From Streptomyces sp. NBC_00461 (lineage in GTDB: Bacteria > Actinomycetota > Actinomycetes > Streptomycetales > Streptomycetaceae), in the NCBI RefSeq assembly GCF_036013935.1, contig NZ_CP107902.1:7473001-7537000 (forward strand): a DNA stretch of 64,000 bases. The letters run 5' to 3'. Below the pieces are notes generated by a model that had not been told where the DNA came from, searched no databases, and saw nothing but the letters and a program-made list of their open reading frames with translations. Of the stretch, positions 16,849-25,948 are shown piece after piece. The position numbers were made by a program, and so were the translations under genes. Numbering within the stretch: the stretch's first letter is position 1; every line of letters begins with the position of its first letter.

Positions 16849-16885
16849 GGTTCACCATGTTAAGGCGCGTGCCAGACTGCACGAC

Positions 16886-17716
16886 ATGCGACGCCTGTTC
16901 CCTGTGACCGACGAGACAGTGCCGACAACTCCCGGTGAGGAGGGCGGGGCCGGTGATGCCGGTGTTCTCGACGCCCTGACCGAGCGCGAGTGGAGCCTCG
17001 CCGAGCTCGCCGCCGCCTACGCATATCCCGAGCCGACCGCCGCCGGGCAGCCCGTCCCCTGGCTGCGGGCGAACATGGTGTCCACGCTCGACGGGGCCGC
17101 CCAGCACGACGGGCGGTCGCAGCCGATCTCCAGCGCGACCGACATGCGGATCTTCGGCACCCTGCGGGCCCTGGCGGACGTGGTGGTCGTCGGCGCGGAA
17201 ACGGTACGGCAGGAGGGGTACCGGCCCGCACGCGCGCGAGCGGATTTCGCGGAGATGCGGGAGGCGGCCGGACAGGGGGCGGCGCCGGCGATCGCGGTGG
17301 TCACCGCAAGCCTCGACCTCGACTTCTCCCTCCCTCTGTTCACCTCACCGCTGGTGCCCACCCTGGTGCTCACCGGCGCCGCGGCGCCCCCCGACCGCAT
17401 CGCGGTGGCCGAGAAGGCCGGTGCCCGGGTGGTGATCGCCGGTGACGGCATGGGGGTGGAGCCCGCCCGCGCCGTACAGGCCCTGGGCGCCATCGGGTAC
17501 ACCCGGCTGCTGACCGAGGGCGGCCCCCGGCTGCTCGGCCAGCTGGTCGCCGCCGGGGTGCTCGACGAGCTCTGTCTCGCCGTGTCCCCGATGCTCACCG
17601 CCGGTCATGCGCAGCGCATCGCGGGCGGGCCCTCGGTCGCGGTTCCGCAACGCTTCGTGCTCGCGTCGGTACTGGAGGAGGAGGGGTTTCTCTTCACCCG
17701 CTACCAGCGGTCCTGA
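16886..17716 (+). CDS. Pyrimidine reductase family protein (RibD C-terminal/DHFR-like fold)
   Basis: This 276-aa protein starts at ATG 16886 (MRRLFPVTDE). The RibD-C domain covers about residues 55-275: RANMVSTLDGAAQHDGRSQP is the substrate/NADPH lead strand, then VVVGAETVRQEGY, LLTEGGPRLLGQLVAAG and DELCLAVSPML. In riboflavin synthesis this domain reduces the ribosylamino-pyrimidine with NADPH. Stand-alone copies in actinobacteria are often not the riboflavin enzyme, and no rib genes are nearby, so the substrate is open. A hairpin terminator follows 17 bp after the stop. Confidence 0.88.
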   Translation: MRRLFPVTDETVPTTPGEEGGAGDAGVLDALTEREWSLAELAAAYAYPEPTAAGQPVPWLRANMVSTLDGAAQHDGRSQPISSATDMRIFGTLRALADVVVVGAETVRQEGYRPARARADFAEMREAAGQGAAPAIAVVTASLDLDFSLPLFTSPLVPTLVLTGAAAPPDRIAVAEKAGARVVIAGDGMGVEPARAVQALGAIGYTRLLTEGGPRLLGQLVAAGVLDELCLAVSPMLTAGHAQRIAGGPSVAVPQRFVLASVLEEEGFLFTRYQRS

Positions 17717-17732
17717 GAATCGATCAGCGTTA

Positions 17733-17754
17733 CCGCCGGTCCCGAAACCGGCGG
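17733..17754 (+). terminator. Hairpin terminator after the RibD-C gene
   Basis: CCGCCGGT (17733-17740) and ACCGGCGG (17747-17754) pair perfectly around a 6-nt loop, 17 bp after the reductase stop. Confidence 0.75.
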
Positions 17755-17848
17755 AATCAACCGTTCCGCCTACTTGCGGGCGGGCACACTGAACTCGCAG
17801 TCCCCGTGACACCACGGGGCAGGATGGTTTCCGCAGAAGGGGCGCCCG

Positions 17849-18322
17849 GTGTTCACAAGCGTATTGATGATCGAGAAGGCACTGACGTCCGCAGACGTGG
17901 AGTTCGTCACCGGCCTGCACGGGGACGAGGAGGTCTCCTTCCACGTGCTGCTCCAGCCCCGCGGCGACCAGGCGGACCGCCTGCTGCGGGCCATCGACGA
18001 CGTCGCGCTCGGCGAACTGGACGAGGCGGCGCGCGAGCGCGAGGTCCCCGAGGGGGAGGCCGCCAAGGACTTCGGGGAGCGGGCGCTCGAGGTGTCCCTG
18101 CAGGCGCTGCACGCCTGCGGCAGCGAGGCCGGGGGGAGACTGATCGAGGATCATCCGCTGGACGCGTTGAAGGTGCTCGTGGACGAGGTCGGCGCGGACG
18201 AGGTGATCGTGCTGACCGATCCCCACTACGTGGAGGAGTTCTTCCACCGGGACTGGGCGTCACGGGCGCGGCACAAGGTGGGGGTACCGGTGCTGAAGCT
18301 GTTCTCGCACAGCAAGGCGTGA
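17849..18322 (+). CDS. Hypothetical protein, sometimes labelled indole-3-glycerol phosphate synthase-like
   Basis: This 157-aa protein starts at GTG 17849 with AAGGGG upstream. It is acidic and has alternating strands and helices: FVTGLHGDEEVSFHVLLQP, then a long amphipathic helix (QADRLLRAIDDVALGELDEA), then EVIVLTDPHYVEEFFHRDWA near the C-terminus. The arrangement resembles a universal-stress-like alpha/beta fold. The indole-glycerol-phosphate synthase label sometimes given to relatives is not supported by catalytic residues here. It lies upstream of murC on the same strand but 215 bp apart. Function is unknown. Confidence 0.75.
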   Translation: MFTSVLMIEKALTSADVEFVTGLHGDEEVSFHVLLQPRGDQADRLLRAIDDVALGELDEAAREREVPEGEAAKDFGERALEVSLQALHACGSEAGGRLIEDHPLDALKVLVDEVGADEVIVLTDPHYVEEFFHRDWASRARHKVGVPVLKLFSHSKA

Positions 18323-18354
18323 CGCCGGCGCTCGGGCTTGGCCGGGGGCGCCGT

Positions 18355-18430
18355 CGGGTTTGCGGTGCGTGGTTCGGCTGCGAGTGCGTTGTGGCCGGTC
18401 GCGCAGTTCCCCGCGCCCCTTGGGGGCGTT
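18355..18430. repeat. Copy of a Streptomyces dispersed intergenic repeat
   Basis: The stretch ends in GCGCAGTTCCCCGCGCCCCT followed by TGGGGGCG, a pattern I recognise from intergenic regions across Streptomyces genomes. The GCGCCCC/GGGGCG part folds as a short hairpin. It occupies most of the 215-bp gap before murC, which otherwise holds no gene. Related copies occur at about 36225-36320 and 59355-59380. Confidence 0.65.
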
Positions 18431-18537
18431 GGCCGGACGTTCCTTGAGAGGCGTGACCCTGGGGGGTTGCAAGCCGCCGGAGCGCATAGGCTGGGCGGTC
18501 GAACGTCCGCCGTACGCATCACGCACTGGAGAAACGC

Positions 18538-19926
18538 ATGGCACCCGGCCTTCCCACCGCCATGGACCGACCGCACTTCATCGGGATCGGCGGCGCCGGA
18601 ATGTCGGGGATCGCGAAGATCCTCGCGCAGCGCGGGGCCAAGGTCGCGGGCAGTGACGCGAAGGAGTCCGCGACCGCCGAGGCCCTGCGGGCGCTGGGTG
18701 CGACGGTGCACATCGGGCACGCGGCCGAGCACCTCGCCGACGACGCCAGCTGTGTCGTCGTGTCGTCGGCCATCCGGAAGGACAACCCGGAGCTGGCGCG
18801 CGCGGCCGAACTGGGCATTCCGGTGGTGCACCGCTCCGACGCCCTCGCCGCGCTCATGGACGGTCTGCGGCCCATCGCGGTCGCCGGCACCCACGGCAAG
18901 ACCACCACGACGTCCATGCTGGCCGTCTCGCTGAGCGAGCTGGCGCTGAGCCCGTCGTACGCGATCGGCGGCGATCTCGACGCGCCCGGCTCCAACGCCC
19001 TGCACGGCGAGGGCGACATCTTCGTGGCCGAGGCGGATGAATCGGACCGCAGTTTCCACAAGTACGCGCCCGAGGTCGCGATCGTCCTCAACGTGGAGCT
19101 CGACCACCACGCCAACTACGCGTCCATCGAGGAGATCTACGAGTCCTTCGAGACGTTCGCCGGACGGATCGTGCCCGGCGGCACGCTGGTGATCAACGCG
19201 GACCACGAGGGTGCGCGGGAGCTGACCCGGCGGCTGGCCGGCGCGGTGCGGACGGTCACCTACGGCGACGCCGCGGACGCCGACGTCCGTGTACTGTCCG
19301 TCGTCCCGCAGGGGCTGAAGAGCGAGGTCACCGTCCTGCTGGGCGGCGAGGAACTCACCTTCACGGTCTCCGTCCCCGGCCGTCACTACGCGCACAACGC
19401 CGTGGCCGCGCTCGCGGCGGGCGTCGCGCTGGGTGTGCCGGCCGCCGAGCTGGCGCCGGCCCTGGCCGCCTACACCGGCGTGAAGCGCCGCCTGCAGCTC
19501 AAGGGTGAGGCGGCCGGCGTCCAGGTCATCGACTCCTACGCCCACCACCCGACCGAGATGACGGCCGACCTGGAGGCGATGCGCGCTGCCGCGGGCGACG
19601 CCCGGATCCTGGTCGTCTTCCAGCCGCACCTGTTCTCCCGCACGCAGGAACTCGGCAAGGAGATGGGCCAGTCCCTGGCCCTGGCGGACGCCTCCGTCGT
19701 CCTCGACATCTACCCGGCCCGCGAGGACCCGATCCCCGGCGTGACCAGCGAGCTGATCATCGAGGCGGCGCGGGCCGCGGGCGCGGACGTGACGCCCGTC
19801 CACGACAAGGCGGACGTGCCGTCGGTCGTCGCGGGAATGGCGAAGGCCGGTGATCTCGTTCTCACTATGGGCGCGGGTGATGTGACGGACCTCGGCCCGC
19901 GGATTCTGGACCGTCTCGCACAGTAG
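18538..19926 (+). CDS. murC: UDP-N-acetylmuramate--L-alanine ligase
   Basis: This 462-aa protein, length typical of MurC, starts at ATG 18538 with TGGAGAAA upstream. The N-terminal Rossmann motif HFIGIGGAGMSGIAKILAQR binds UDP-MurNAc, the ATP loop is VAGTHGKTTTTSML (about 115-128), and the Mur ligase middle domain has DESDRSFHKY and LDHHANY. The C-terminal domain includes YAHHPTEM and FQPHLFSRTQ. It adds L-alanine to UDP-MurNAc in the cytosol for peptidoglycan synthesis. It is solitary here, away from the division/cell-wall cluster. msrB follows 16 bp later. Confidence 0.97.
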   Translation: MAPGLPTAMDRPHFIGIGGAGMSGIAKILAQRGAKVAGSDAKESATAEALRALGATVHIGHAAEHLADDASCVVVSSAIRKDNPELARAAELGIPVVHRSDALAALMDGLRPIAVAGTHGKTTTTSMLAVSLSELALSPSYAIGGDLDAPGSNALHGEGDIFVAEADESDRSFHKYAPEVAIVLNVELDHHANYASIEEIYESFETFAGRIVPGGTLVINADHEGARELTRRLAGAVRTVTYGDAADADVRVLSVVPQGLKSEVTVLLGGEELTFTVSVPGRHYAHNAVAALAAGVALGVPAAELAPALAAYTGVKRRLQLKGEAAGVQVIDSYAHHPTEMTADLEAMRAAAGDARILVVFQPHLFSRTQELGKEMGQSLALADASVVLDIYPAREDPIPGVTSELIIEAARAAGADVTPVHDKADVPSVVAGMAKAGDLVLTMGAGDVTDLGPRILDRLAQ

Positions 19927-19942
19927 TAAGGGGCTGAGCTTC

Positions 19943-20350
19943 ATGTCGTACGACGTCGAAAAGCCGGACGAGCAGTGGCGCGCGGAGCTGACCCCCTCCG
20001 AGTACGCGGTGCTGCGGCAGGCCGCCACCGAGCCCGCCTTCACCGGTGAGTACACCAACACCAAGACGACGGGCGTCTACTCCTGCCGGGCCTGCGGCGC
20101 CGAACTGTTCACCTCGGACACGAAGTTCGACTCCCACTGCGGCTGGCCGTCCTTCTTCGACCCGAAGGACACCGACGCCGTGGAGATCGTCGAGGACCGC
20201 TCCCACGGGATGGTGCGGACCGAGGTGCGCTGCGCGCGATGCGGGTCACACCTCGGTCACGTGTTCGAGGGTGAGGGATATGCGACGCCGACGGACCAGC
20301 GGTACTGCATCAACAGTATTTCGCTGAGTCTGACGCCGGCAGAGGGCTGA
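19943..20350 (+). CDS. msrB: Peptide-methionine (R)-S-oxide reductase
   Basis: This 135-aa protein has a full MsrB domain. Zinc ligands are C48/C51 and C97/C100; catalytic Cys is C122 in RYCINS; the substrate pocket contains HCGWPSFF and HLGHVF. It reduces methionine-R-sulfoxide in proteins using thioredoxin or a similar donor. It starts 16 bp after murC and is probably cotranscribed. Its last 41 bases overlap the convergent membrane-protein gene ending at 20310. Confidence 0.97.
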   Translation: MSYDVEKPDEQWRAELTPSEYAVLRQAATEPAFTGEYTNTKTTGVYSCRACGAELFTSDTKFDSHCGWPSFFDPKDTDAVEIVEDRSHGMVRTEVRCARCGSHLGHVFEGEGYATPTDQRYCINSISLSLTPAEG

Positions 20351-21518
20351 GCGCCCGTCGGCCGTGACGCTCGTTGCGTGGAGTGCGTCGCGGCCACAGG
20401 AGGACGTAGGCGGCGGATCCGGCCGCGAAGGCCAGGCGGATGAAGCCCTGGGCCGATGCGGAGGGGACCAGGATGGCGCTGCCGTAGAGGGAGATCAGGG
20501 CGAGCCAGCTGACCCAGGGGACCAGGCGGCGCTGGCCGATCGAGTCCCAGAGCAGGGTGCCGAGGAGGACCGAGGCGTTGTAGTACGTGTACACGCTCGG
20601 GTCCAGGACGATACGGGCGTCGGCGGCCAGCAGCACGACCGCCGGCCACCGGCGCCGGTGGACGGCCAGCGCGCCCAGGGCGATGCCGAGGGCCATCTGG
20701 GCGGGGCGGTCCCACCAGGGGGTGGCCGCGTCCTGCACCCCGAACCAGCGCAGGGACGACGCGGGCTGGTTGGGGATCGTGAAGTGGGCCGCGGCCAGGG
20801 TGTCCAGGTGCGTGAGGTAGAAGGGGAGCCACGCGACGGCCACCAGGCCGACGGCCCAGGCGGCGGAGCGCAGGCGGGCCGGGCGCGGCAGTGCCAGCAG
20901 GAGCGGCAGGAAGCCGACCGCCCAGGGTTTCGAGTCCACCGCCAGGGCCAGGAAGACACCCACAGCGGTGGCGTTGCCGCGGACCAGCGCGCGGACGGCG
21001 AGGGTGGTGAAGAACAACGCCAGGACGTCGTCGAGGTGGGCGAAACGCACCGAGACCTCCACCCACATGGGGATGAAGGCCGCCCCGGCGATCAGCACGC
21101 GCTGCTGGAGGCGTCTGTGGTTCAGGCCCGTTCCCCGGTAGTGGTCGGCGGCGGCGCGGCCGACCAGCACCAGCATGTAAAGGCCCAGGCCGGACATGAA
21201 GGCGTCGGCGAGCTTCTCGCCCAGCGCGGCGTGGAACGGGGCGAACAGCCCGGCGACCAGGAAGCTGACCGGGCCGATCTGCAGCTCGGGGTGGTTGGCG
21301 TAGAGGGCGAGGCCACCGCCCGGTATCTGATGGAAGAGCAGCTGCTGACCGGTCCTCAGATAGTGCCAGGACACCGCCGCGTGGCGTTCTGCCACCATGA
21401 ACCAGACGACCGTCCACAGGGCCAGCAGCGCATGGTGCCACCGCAGCGGGTAGCGGCCGATCCGGCCGACCCACACCCCGTCCCCCGGCCCGGCCGCCGT
21501 CTTCTCCCGGTTTTGCAC
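20310..21518 (-). CDS. Polytopic membrane protein, GT-C/GT87-like mannosyltransferase candidate
   Basis: This 402-aa protein has about ten hydrophobic helices. The first luminal segment, WHYLRTGQQLLFHQIPGGGLALYANHPELQIGPVSFLV, and the later VRFAHLDDVLALFF (with an Asp pair) follow the layout of GT87-type polyprenyl-phosphate-mannose-dependent transferases, where acidic residues after helix 1 are catalytic. Here they are weakly conserved, so activity is uncertain. It probably acts on lipid-linked sugars at the outer face of the membrane. Its 3' end overlaps msrB by 41 bp in convergent orientation. Confidence 0.75.
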   Translation of the reverse strand: MQNREKTAAGPGDGVWVGRIGRYPLRWHHALLALWTVVWFMVAERHAAVSWHYLRTGQQLLFHQIPGGGLALYANHPELQIGPVSFLVAGLFAPFHAALGEKLADAFMSGLGLYMLVLVGRAAADHYRGTGLNHRRLQQRVLIAGAAFIPMWVEVSVRFAHLDDVLALFFTTLAVRALVRGNATAVGVFLALAVDSKPWAVGFLPLLLALPRPARLRSAAWAVGLVAVAWLPFYLTHLDTLAAAHFTIPNQPASSLRWFGVQDAATPWWDRPAQMALGIALGALAVHRRRWPAVVLLAADARIVLDPSVYTYYNASVLLGTLLWDSIGQRRLVPWVSWLALISLYGSAILVPSASAQGFIRLAFAAGSAAYVLLWPRRTPRNERHGRRALSPLPASDSAKYC

Positions 21519-21570
21519 GCTCCGTCCTTCCCCTCTGCCCTATAGAGGGGGGCTCGGCGCTGTGGGTTGC

Positions 21571-24489
21571 TCACTTCGGCCGCCGAATCGCGCACTCCTT
21601 CAGGGTGAGGGGTCGGGTGTCGCCCGCGATGCGGCTGCAGACGACGTGGGTCTCGGAGGTGCCGTCCGCGGTGCGGTGCACCTCCTTGAGGACGATGCTC
21701 TGGCCGGTGCGGTCGCCGTACAGCGGAGCGCCGGTGAAGTCGATGGTGCCGGTGGCCATGCCCTCGATCCTGACCGTGCGCAGGTTCACCCAGGTCGCGG
21801 CCCGGCTCTGAGGCGTGTCGTGCGGGGTGGCCGCGTAGTACAGGGCGCGGGTCGCGTCGTGCGCGAGGGCGGTCTGGCCGCTGGCCAGCACGGGGCTGTC
21901 ATAGCTCAGGGTGCGGCCTGCCAGGCCCGGCAGGTGGTCGGCGGCGTCCACGTAGAAGCTCGTCCGGGTGGCGGCCTTCTTCAGCTCGGCGAGGGCCGCG
22001 TGGTACAGCGTGACGTCGGGCGCGGGCGCCACGGCATCCTTCCCGCCGGTGAAGGCGACCTTGGAGAGGTCGTCACCGGTGAGGATGGCCAGGGGCTTCT
22101 CGGAGCAGCCCGTCTCGGCGGACAGCTGGGTCATCAGGGGTTCCACGTCCTCCGCCCGCCCGGCGAAGTAGACCACGGACGGGATCCGGTCGCCGCTGCA
22201 GATCTCCTCGGCGTGCTCGCGCAGTTCGGGCTTGCCGCCCTTCAGCGTGTAGCGACGCTGCCCGAGCAGTGTGAAGCCGCGGTCGGCGAGCATCCGCTGT
22301 CCGTAGCGCGCCTGTTCCTCGGTGTACCGGTCGTCGGTCCGGGCCGTGTCCCGGGCGAGCACCAGCGCGTACTGCCGCTTGCCCGGCGTGCGCAACTGGG
22401 CGGCGATCAGGCCCATCTGCCGGGTCTGCCATTCGTCCGTGGCGGCCAGGCTGAACCAGTTCGCGTACTGGCGGGGCAGATAGGTGGCCGAGTTCGTGCC
22501 GGAGACGATCGGCAGACCCGCCTTCATGAGGATGTCGGTGGTCTTTCCGCTCGACTCCAGGTCGCGGCCGGTGCCGACCACCCCCACCACACTCGGGTCG
22601 TGGGCGGCGTACGCGGCGATCGACTCGGCCATGTCGGTCTGGTGGCCCAGGTCCACGCCGCCGTTCGCGAGCAGGACGCGCAGTTTCACGGTGTAGTTCT
22701 TGTTGATGACGGCCTGGGCCAAATAGACGCCCGCCAGTTCCTCGGCGCCCTTCACGAGCGAGGTTCCCTGGGAGTGATCGGCGCTGAGCGGGCCGGCGTA
22801 GACGACCGTGACGTAGTCGTCGGCGTAGCTGGTGAGGACGTCCTCGTTCTGCGCGGCGATGCCCTGCTCCAACTCGGCCACGGTCCAAGGCGGTTCGTCA
22901 CCGGCGGAGAGCGGCTTGGCGTCGGCGCCCGCGGCGGGCTTGGGCAGCCAGTCGGAGAAGCGCACGCCCTTCGTCGCGAGGCCGATGCACTCCGTGCCGC
23001 CGCCGGGAGCGGGCTCGCGCCGGGTGTCGCGGTTGGCGGTCAGCAGCGACGCCGAACAGTACCGGTCGTCGAGGGCCTCGGCCCGCATGATCGTGGCCGC
23101 GGCCACCAGCGCGACCACCAGCACCAGCGAATGCAGGGCCCACACCATACGGGCGAACGTCGGCCGGGTGGACGCCCGCAGATGCACCCGCCGTTCCTCT
23201 ATCGCGTCCAGCTGGTCGTGCGGCAGCGGGATCTTCATCACCCAGGGCAGTACGGACCGGTCGCGGCTGGGCGACTGTTCGGCGCGCAGCCGCTGCCCCC
23301 ATTCCCGGTGCCAGGTGCGCAGCCGGTCGCTGAGTCTGCGCAGCTGGGGGCCAGGGGCCGGTACCGGAGGAGTGCCCCCGTGATCCAGTCGCGGCACGTC
23401 CTGCTCGCGCACCGCGGCGAAGACCAGCAGCGGATCGAGCTCGCTGCGTCGGCTGCGTACGTCGCTGACGGCGCGGATGAGTTCGATGCCGCCGTTCGCC
23501 GCGTCGGCATGGGGCAGGAACAGCACCGGCGGGCGCGGGCGCTTGAAGCCGCGCAGATCCCAGCTCAGACGGCGGTGGTTGTCCCGCAGGTCCTCCCGCA
23601 GGGCCAGCACGCACAGCTGGAGGTGGAAGTCACCGCCCGTCGTGAGCGCCTCGGCCACGTCGTACGCCCGGGCCGCGATCGCCCGCCAGGAACGCACCGG
23701 ACGCAGCAGCGAGACCTCGGTCGGGTTCTCCTGGTCCGCGGCCCTGAGGAAGGTCGTGGTCATGAACCAGCGGCTCTCCCGGCGCAGCCACAGGAAGATC
23801 GGCGCCCGGCCCGGCAGCGCGTAGTTGAGGACCGTCAGCAGGGCGAGGAAGCCGAGGCCCGCGGCCGCCGCCACGTACCAGGCGCTGCGGGCGAGCAGCG
23901 CGGCGAGCACGGTCACCAGACTCGCCGGCAGGATGTGCGCCATGTCGAACAGGGGCAGGCCCGAGCGCCAGCGCGCGGTGCCCTCCGGCCGCCAGCGCTG
24001 AGCGGCCAGCTGGTCGAGCAGCAGCTGCCGCCGGCCCTGGTCGGACGCCGGGCGGCCGGGAGCGGGCCAGCTGTCTCCCAGCGTCCTGACCGCGTCGTCG
24101 ATGGCGTGGACCAGGCGCAGCCGGGGAAACGCGTACCGCCGGTAGACGGACGTCCGGCCGCCCCACTTCTTGGGGTCGCTCAGCGCCCGCACCATCGCCG
24201 CGGCCCTGCGGACCTCCGAGTCGCCCTCGTACACGTCCTGGGCCGCCGCGCAGCGCGTGCCGTGCGCCTCCTGCCCCTCGTACAGCTGCTGGACCAGCCC
24301 GGCCACCGCCTCGTCGTCCGAGCCGTCCTGGGCGTGCACGACGAACACCGGCATCGGCGGCTCGCTCGTACGGAACTCCTGGATGAGGATTTCGAGCTGG
24401 TCCTGCAGATCGACGCCGGCGCCGGTCTCCGGCATGCCGTCATGGCCTCCGGGACAGTTCGACGGGCCCCTGCGGTCACCCCTCACCAT
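21571..24489 (-). CDS. Membrane protein with external periplasmic-binding-protein (Peripla_BP_6-like) domain
   Basis: This 972-aa protein is read from ATG 24489, with GGGGG six bases upstream; TTG 24495 is alternative. Three parts are visible. A cytosolic N-terminal region (about 1-145) opens with MPVFVVHAQDGSDDEAVAGL. Membrane segments (DMAHILPASLVTVLAALLA, LGFLALLTVLNYAL) lead to a second cytosolic stretch with LFLPHADAANGGIELIRAVS. A last helix (SLVLVVALVAAATIM, about 485-500) precedes an extracytoplasmic domain (520-972). That domain resembles type 1 ligand-binding proteins: VTVVYAGPLSADHSQG, GVVGTGRDLESSGKT, LPIVSGTNSATYLP, and VVYFAGRAEDVEPLM. It looks like a ligand receptor with cytosolic modules and no transporter subunits. 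No Walker A is visible. Function is unknown. Confidence 0.8.
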   Translation of the reverse strand: MVRGDRRGPSNCPGGHDGMPETGAGVDLQDQLEILIQEFRTSEPPMPVFVVHAQDGSDDEAVAGLVQQLYEGQEAHGTRCAAAQDVYEGDSEVRRAAAMVRALSDPKKWGGRTSVYRRYAFPRLRLVHAIDDAVRTLGDSWPAPGRPASDQGRRQLLLDQLAAQRWRPEGTARWRSGLPLFDMAHILPASLVTVLAALLARSAWYVAAAAGLGFLALLTVLNYALPGRAPIFLWLRRESRWFMTTTFLRAADQENPTEVSLLRPVRSWRAIAARAYDVAEALTTGGDFHLQLCVLALREDLRDNHRRLSWDLRGFKRPRPPVLFLPHADAANGGIELIRAVSDVRSRRSELDPLLVFAAVREQDVPRLDHGGTPPVPAPGPQLRRLSDRLRTWHREWGQRLRAEQSPSRDRSVLPWVMKIPLPHDQLDAIEERRVHLRASTRPTFARMVWALHSLVLVVALVAAATIMRAEALDDRYCSASLLTANRDTRREPAPGGGTECIGLATKGVRFSDWLPKPAAGADAKPLSAGDEPPWTVAELEQGIAAQNEDVLTSYADDYVTVVYAGPLSADHSQGTSLVKGAEELAGVYLAQAVINKNYTVKLRVLLANGGVDLGHQTDMAESIAAYAAHDPSVVGVVGTGRDLESSGKTTDILMKAGLPIVSGTNSATYLPRQYANWFSLAATDEWQTRQMGLIAAQLRTPGKRQYALVLARDTARTDDRYTEEQARYGQRMLADRGFTLLGQRRYTLKGGKPELREHAEEICSGDRIPSVVYFAGRAEDVEPLMTQLSAETGCSEKPLAILTGDDLSKVAFTGGKDAVAPAPDVTLYHAALAELKKAATRTSFYVDAADHLPGLAGRTLSYDSPVLASGQTALAHDATRALYYAATPHDTPQSRAATWVNLRTVRIEGMATGTIDFTGAPLYGDRTGQSIVLKEVHRTADGTSETHVVCSRIAGDTRPLTLKECAIRRPK

Positions 24490-24604
24490 GGCCAACCCCC
24501 GTTCACCTTGGGTGACTTACGAGGCTAGCTGGTGCGAGTGGGGCGCAAGGGCCGTGTACGCGACTTTCATGAACGTTTCTGCGCCGGTCTTGGCCGTGCC
24601 GTGA

Positions 24605-25645
24605 TCAGAGCACCTTCCGCTGCACCAGTGCCGAGAGCACCAGGGCGCCCGGCAGCAGGGGGAGCCAGACCGTCAGGACGCGGTAGCCGATGACGGCCGT
24701 CGCCGAGATGTCCACGGGGGCGCCGAGGGCGACCATGGCGAACACGACGGCGGCGTCCACGGGGCCGATGCCGCCAGGCGCGGGCACGGCTCCGACGGCC
24801 GTGCTCGCGGCCAGGAACGCGAGGGCGACCTGGGCCCACGTCAGGGACAGACCGAGCGCCGACCCGACCGCGAAGATCACGCTCGCCTGCAGCAGCGGGG
24901 CGGCGGCCGCCCCTCCCCACAGGGCGAGCATCCGCGCGGGCCGGGTGTGCAGGACCCGTACGTCGGTGAGGGCGCAGCGCAGGCCGTCGAGGAGGGGGCG
25001 GCGCAGCGGTCGTACGGTCGCCACGAGCAGGACGCCGATGGTGAGGCCGAGCGTGGCGCCGGCGGTGATCAGGAGCAACGTGTGCTTGTCCGGCACCAGT
25101 TCACCGGTCAGCAGCAGGTCGGGGTAGGCCACCAGGAAGACGAGGAGCACCAGCGTCTTCGCGATCGGCCGGGCCACCGAGTACAGGGCGAGCGAGGCGG
25201 TGGCGCGGGCCAGGGGGATGCCCTGGCCGCGCAGAAAGCGCAGGGTGACGGCGTGGGCACCGATGCTGGCCGGCAGCACGTGGTTGGCGGCGCCGGCGGC
25301 GAACTGCGAGGCGATCAGCAGGCCCGTCGGAAGCCGCTCCGGCAGGGCGCCCTGCCGCACGCACGCGGAGGACAGCCAGCCCAGGCAGGTGAAGAAGAAC
25401 GCGACCAGCAGCCACCAGGGGTCGGCGGAGGCGAGCCGCGCGGTGCCGTCGTAGACGGTGCGCCAGTCGACCACGGCCCAGATGCCGATCAGCAGCACGG
25501 GCAGGATGACCAGTGACCGGCGCAGCAGGCGGGCGGGGGAGGCTAGGCGAAGCGGGGAGGGAGCGGGAGCGGGGAGCGGGGAGGCAGCGCAGGGGACCGT
25601 GGCGGGGAGGGGTCCTGGAACGTTTTCGAGCGGAAGCAGGGACAC
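24605..25645 (-). CDS. YbhN/UPF0104 (lysylphosphatidylglycerol synthase TM-like) membrane protein
   Basis: This 346-aa protein is read from GTG 25645 with AAAGGA upstream; the longer frame to 25876 is Arg/Pro-rich and unlikely to be translated. About eight helices are present, with the family segments NHVLPASIGAHAVTLRFLRG and AVPAPGGIGPVDAAVVFAMV (the GGIGxxEA-like motif, here GGIGPVDA). The UPF0104/YbhN family covers flippase-like domains, including the membrane part of MprF. The substrate is not known for stand-alone members. The neighbour downstream is the receptor-like gene on the same strand, 115 bp away. Confidence 0.85.
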   Translation of the reverse strand: MSLLPLENVPGPLPATVPCAASPLPAPAPSPLRLASPARLLRRSLVILPVLLIGIWAVVDWRTVYDGTARLASADPWWLLVAFFFTCLGWLSSACVRQGALPERLPTGLLIASQFAAGAANHVLPASIGAHAVTLRFLRGQGIPLARATASLALYSVARPIAKTLVLLVFLVAYPDLLLTGELVPDKHTLLLITAGATLGLTIGVLLVATVRPLRRPLLDGLRCALTDVRVLHTRPARMLALWGGAAAAPLLQASVIFAVGSALGLSLTWAQVALAFLAASTAVGAVPAPGGIGPVDAAVVFAMVALGAPVDISATAVIGYRVLTVWLPLLPGALVLSALVQRKVL

Positions 25646-25948
25646 GGCGCACGTCGTCCTTTCGCGTCGGCCGGGCGACGGGGTGCGGGTGCGGGACAGG
25701 AGGGGACGGCGGAACCGTTCCCTTTCGGTGTGACGGTGCGGTGTCCGGAAACCCAATGGGCGCGGGCGGCTGGACGACGCGGCGGACTTACGCCGCCCAC
25801 GGCGTTCGGCAGGGTGTCCGCAGGGGGCCCAGGAGGCTGTGGCGCGCCGCTGCGGAGCCCTCCTGGTACCCCTCAAAGTACCCCGTGGATGAATCGTTCA
25901 ACCAATGAAGTGTTGACTTTTGGCTTGATAAGCCACCACCATCCTGGA
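25646..25948. other. 303-bp intergenic region between divergent genes
   Basis: It separates the YbhN-type gene (minus) from the NagZ-type GH3 gene (plus). I see no coding region with family similarity in it. The only structured element is the palindrome-like site at 25894-25908 near the GH3 start. Confidence 0.7.
25894..25908. promoter_or_regulatory. Candidate RpiR operator upstream of nagZ-like gene
   Basis: TCGTTCAACCAATGA matches TGGTTCAATCAACCA (35588-35602) at 11 of 15 positions, keeping the GTTCAA core. It lies 41-55 bp upstream of the proposed start. Confidence 0.5.

Noticed and set aside
18323..18537. Small gene before murC
   Set aside because: Reading frames there have no ribosome site and the sequence is mostly the dispersed repeat.
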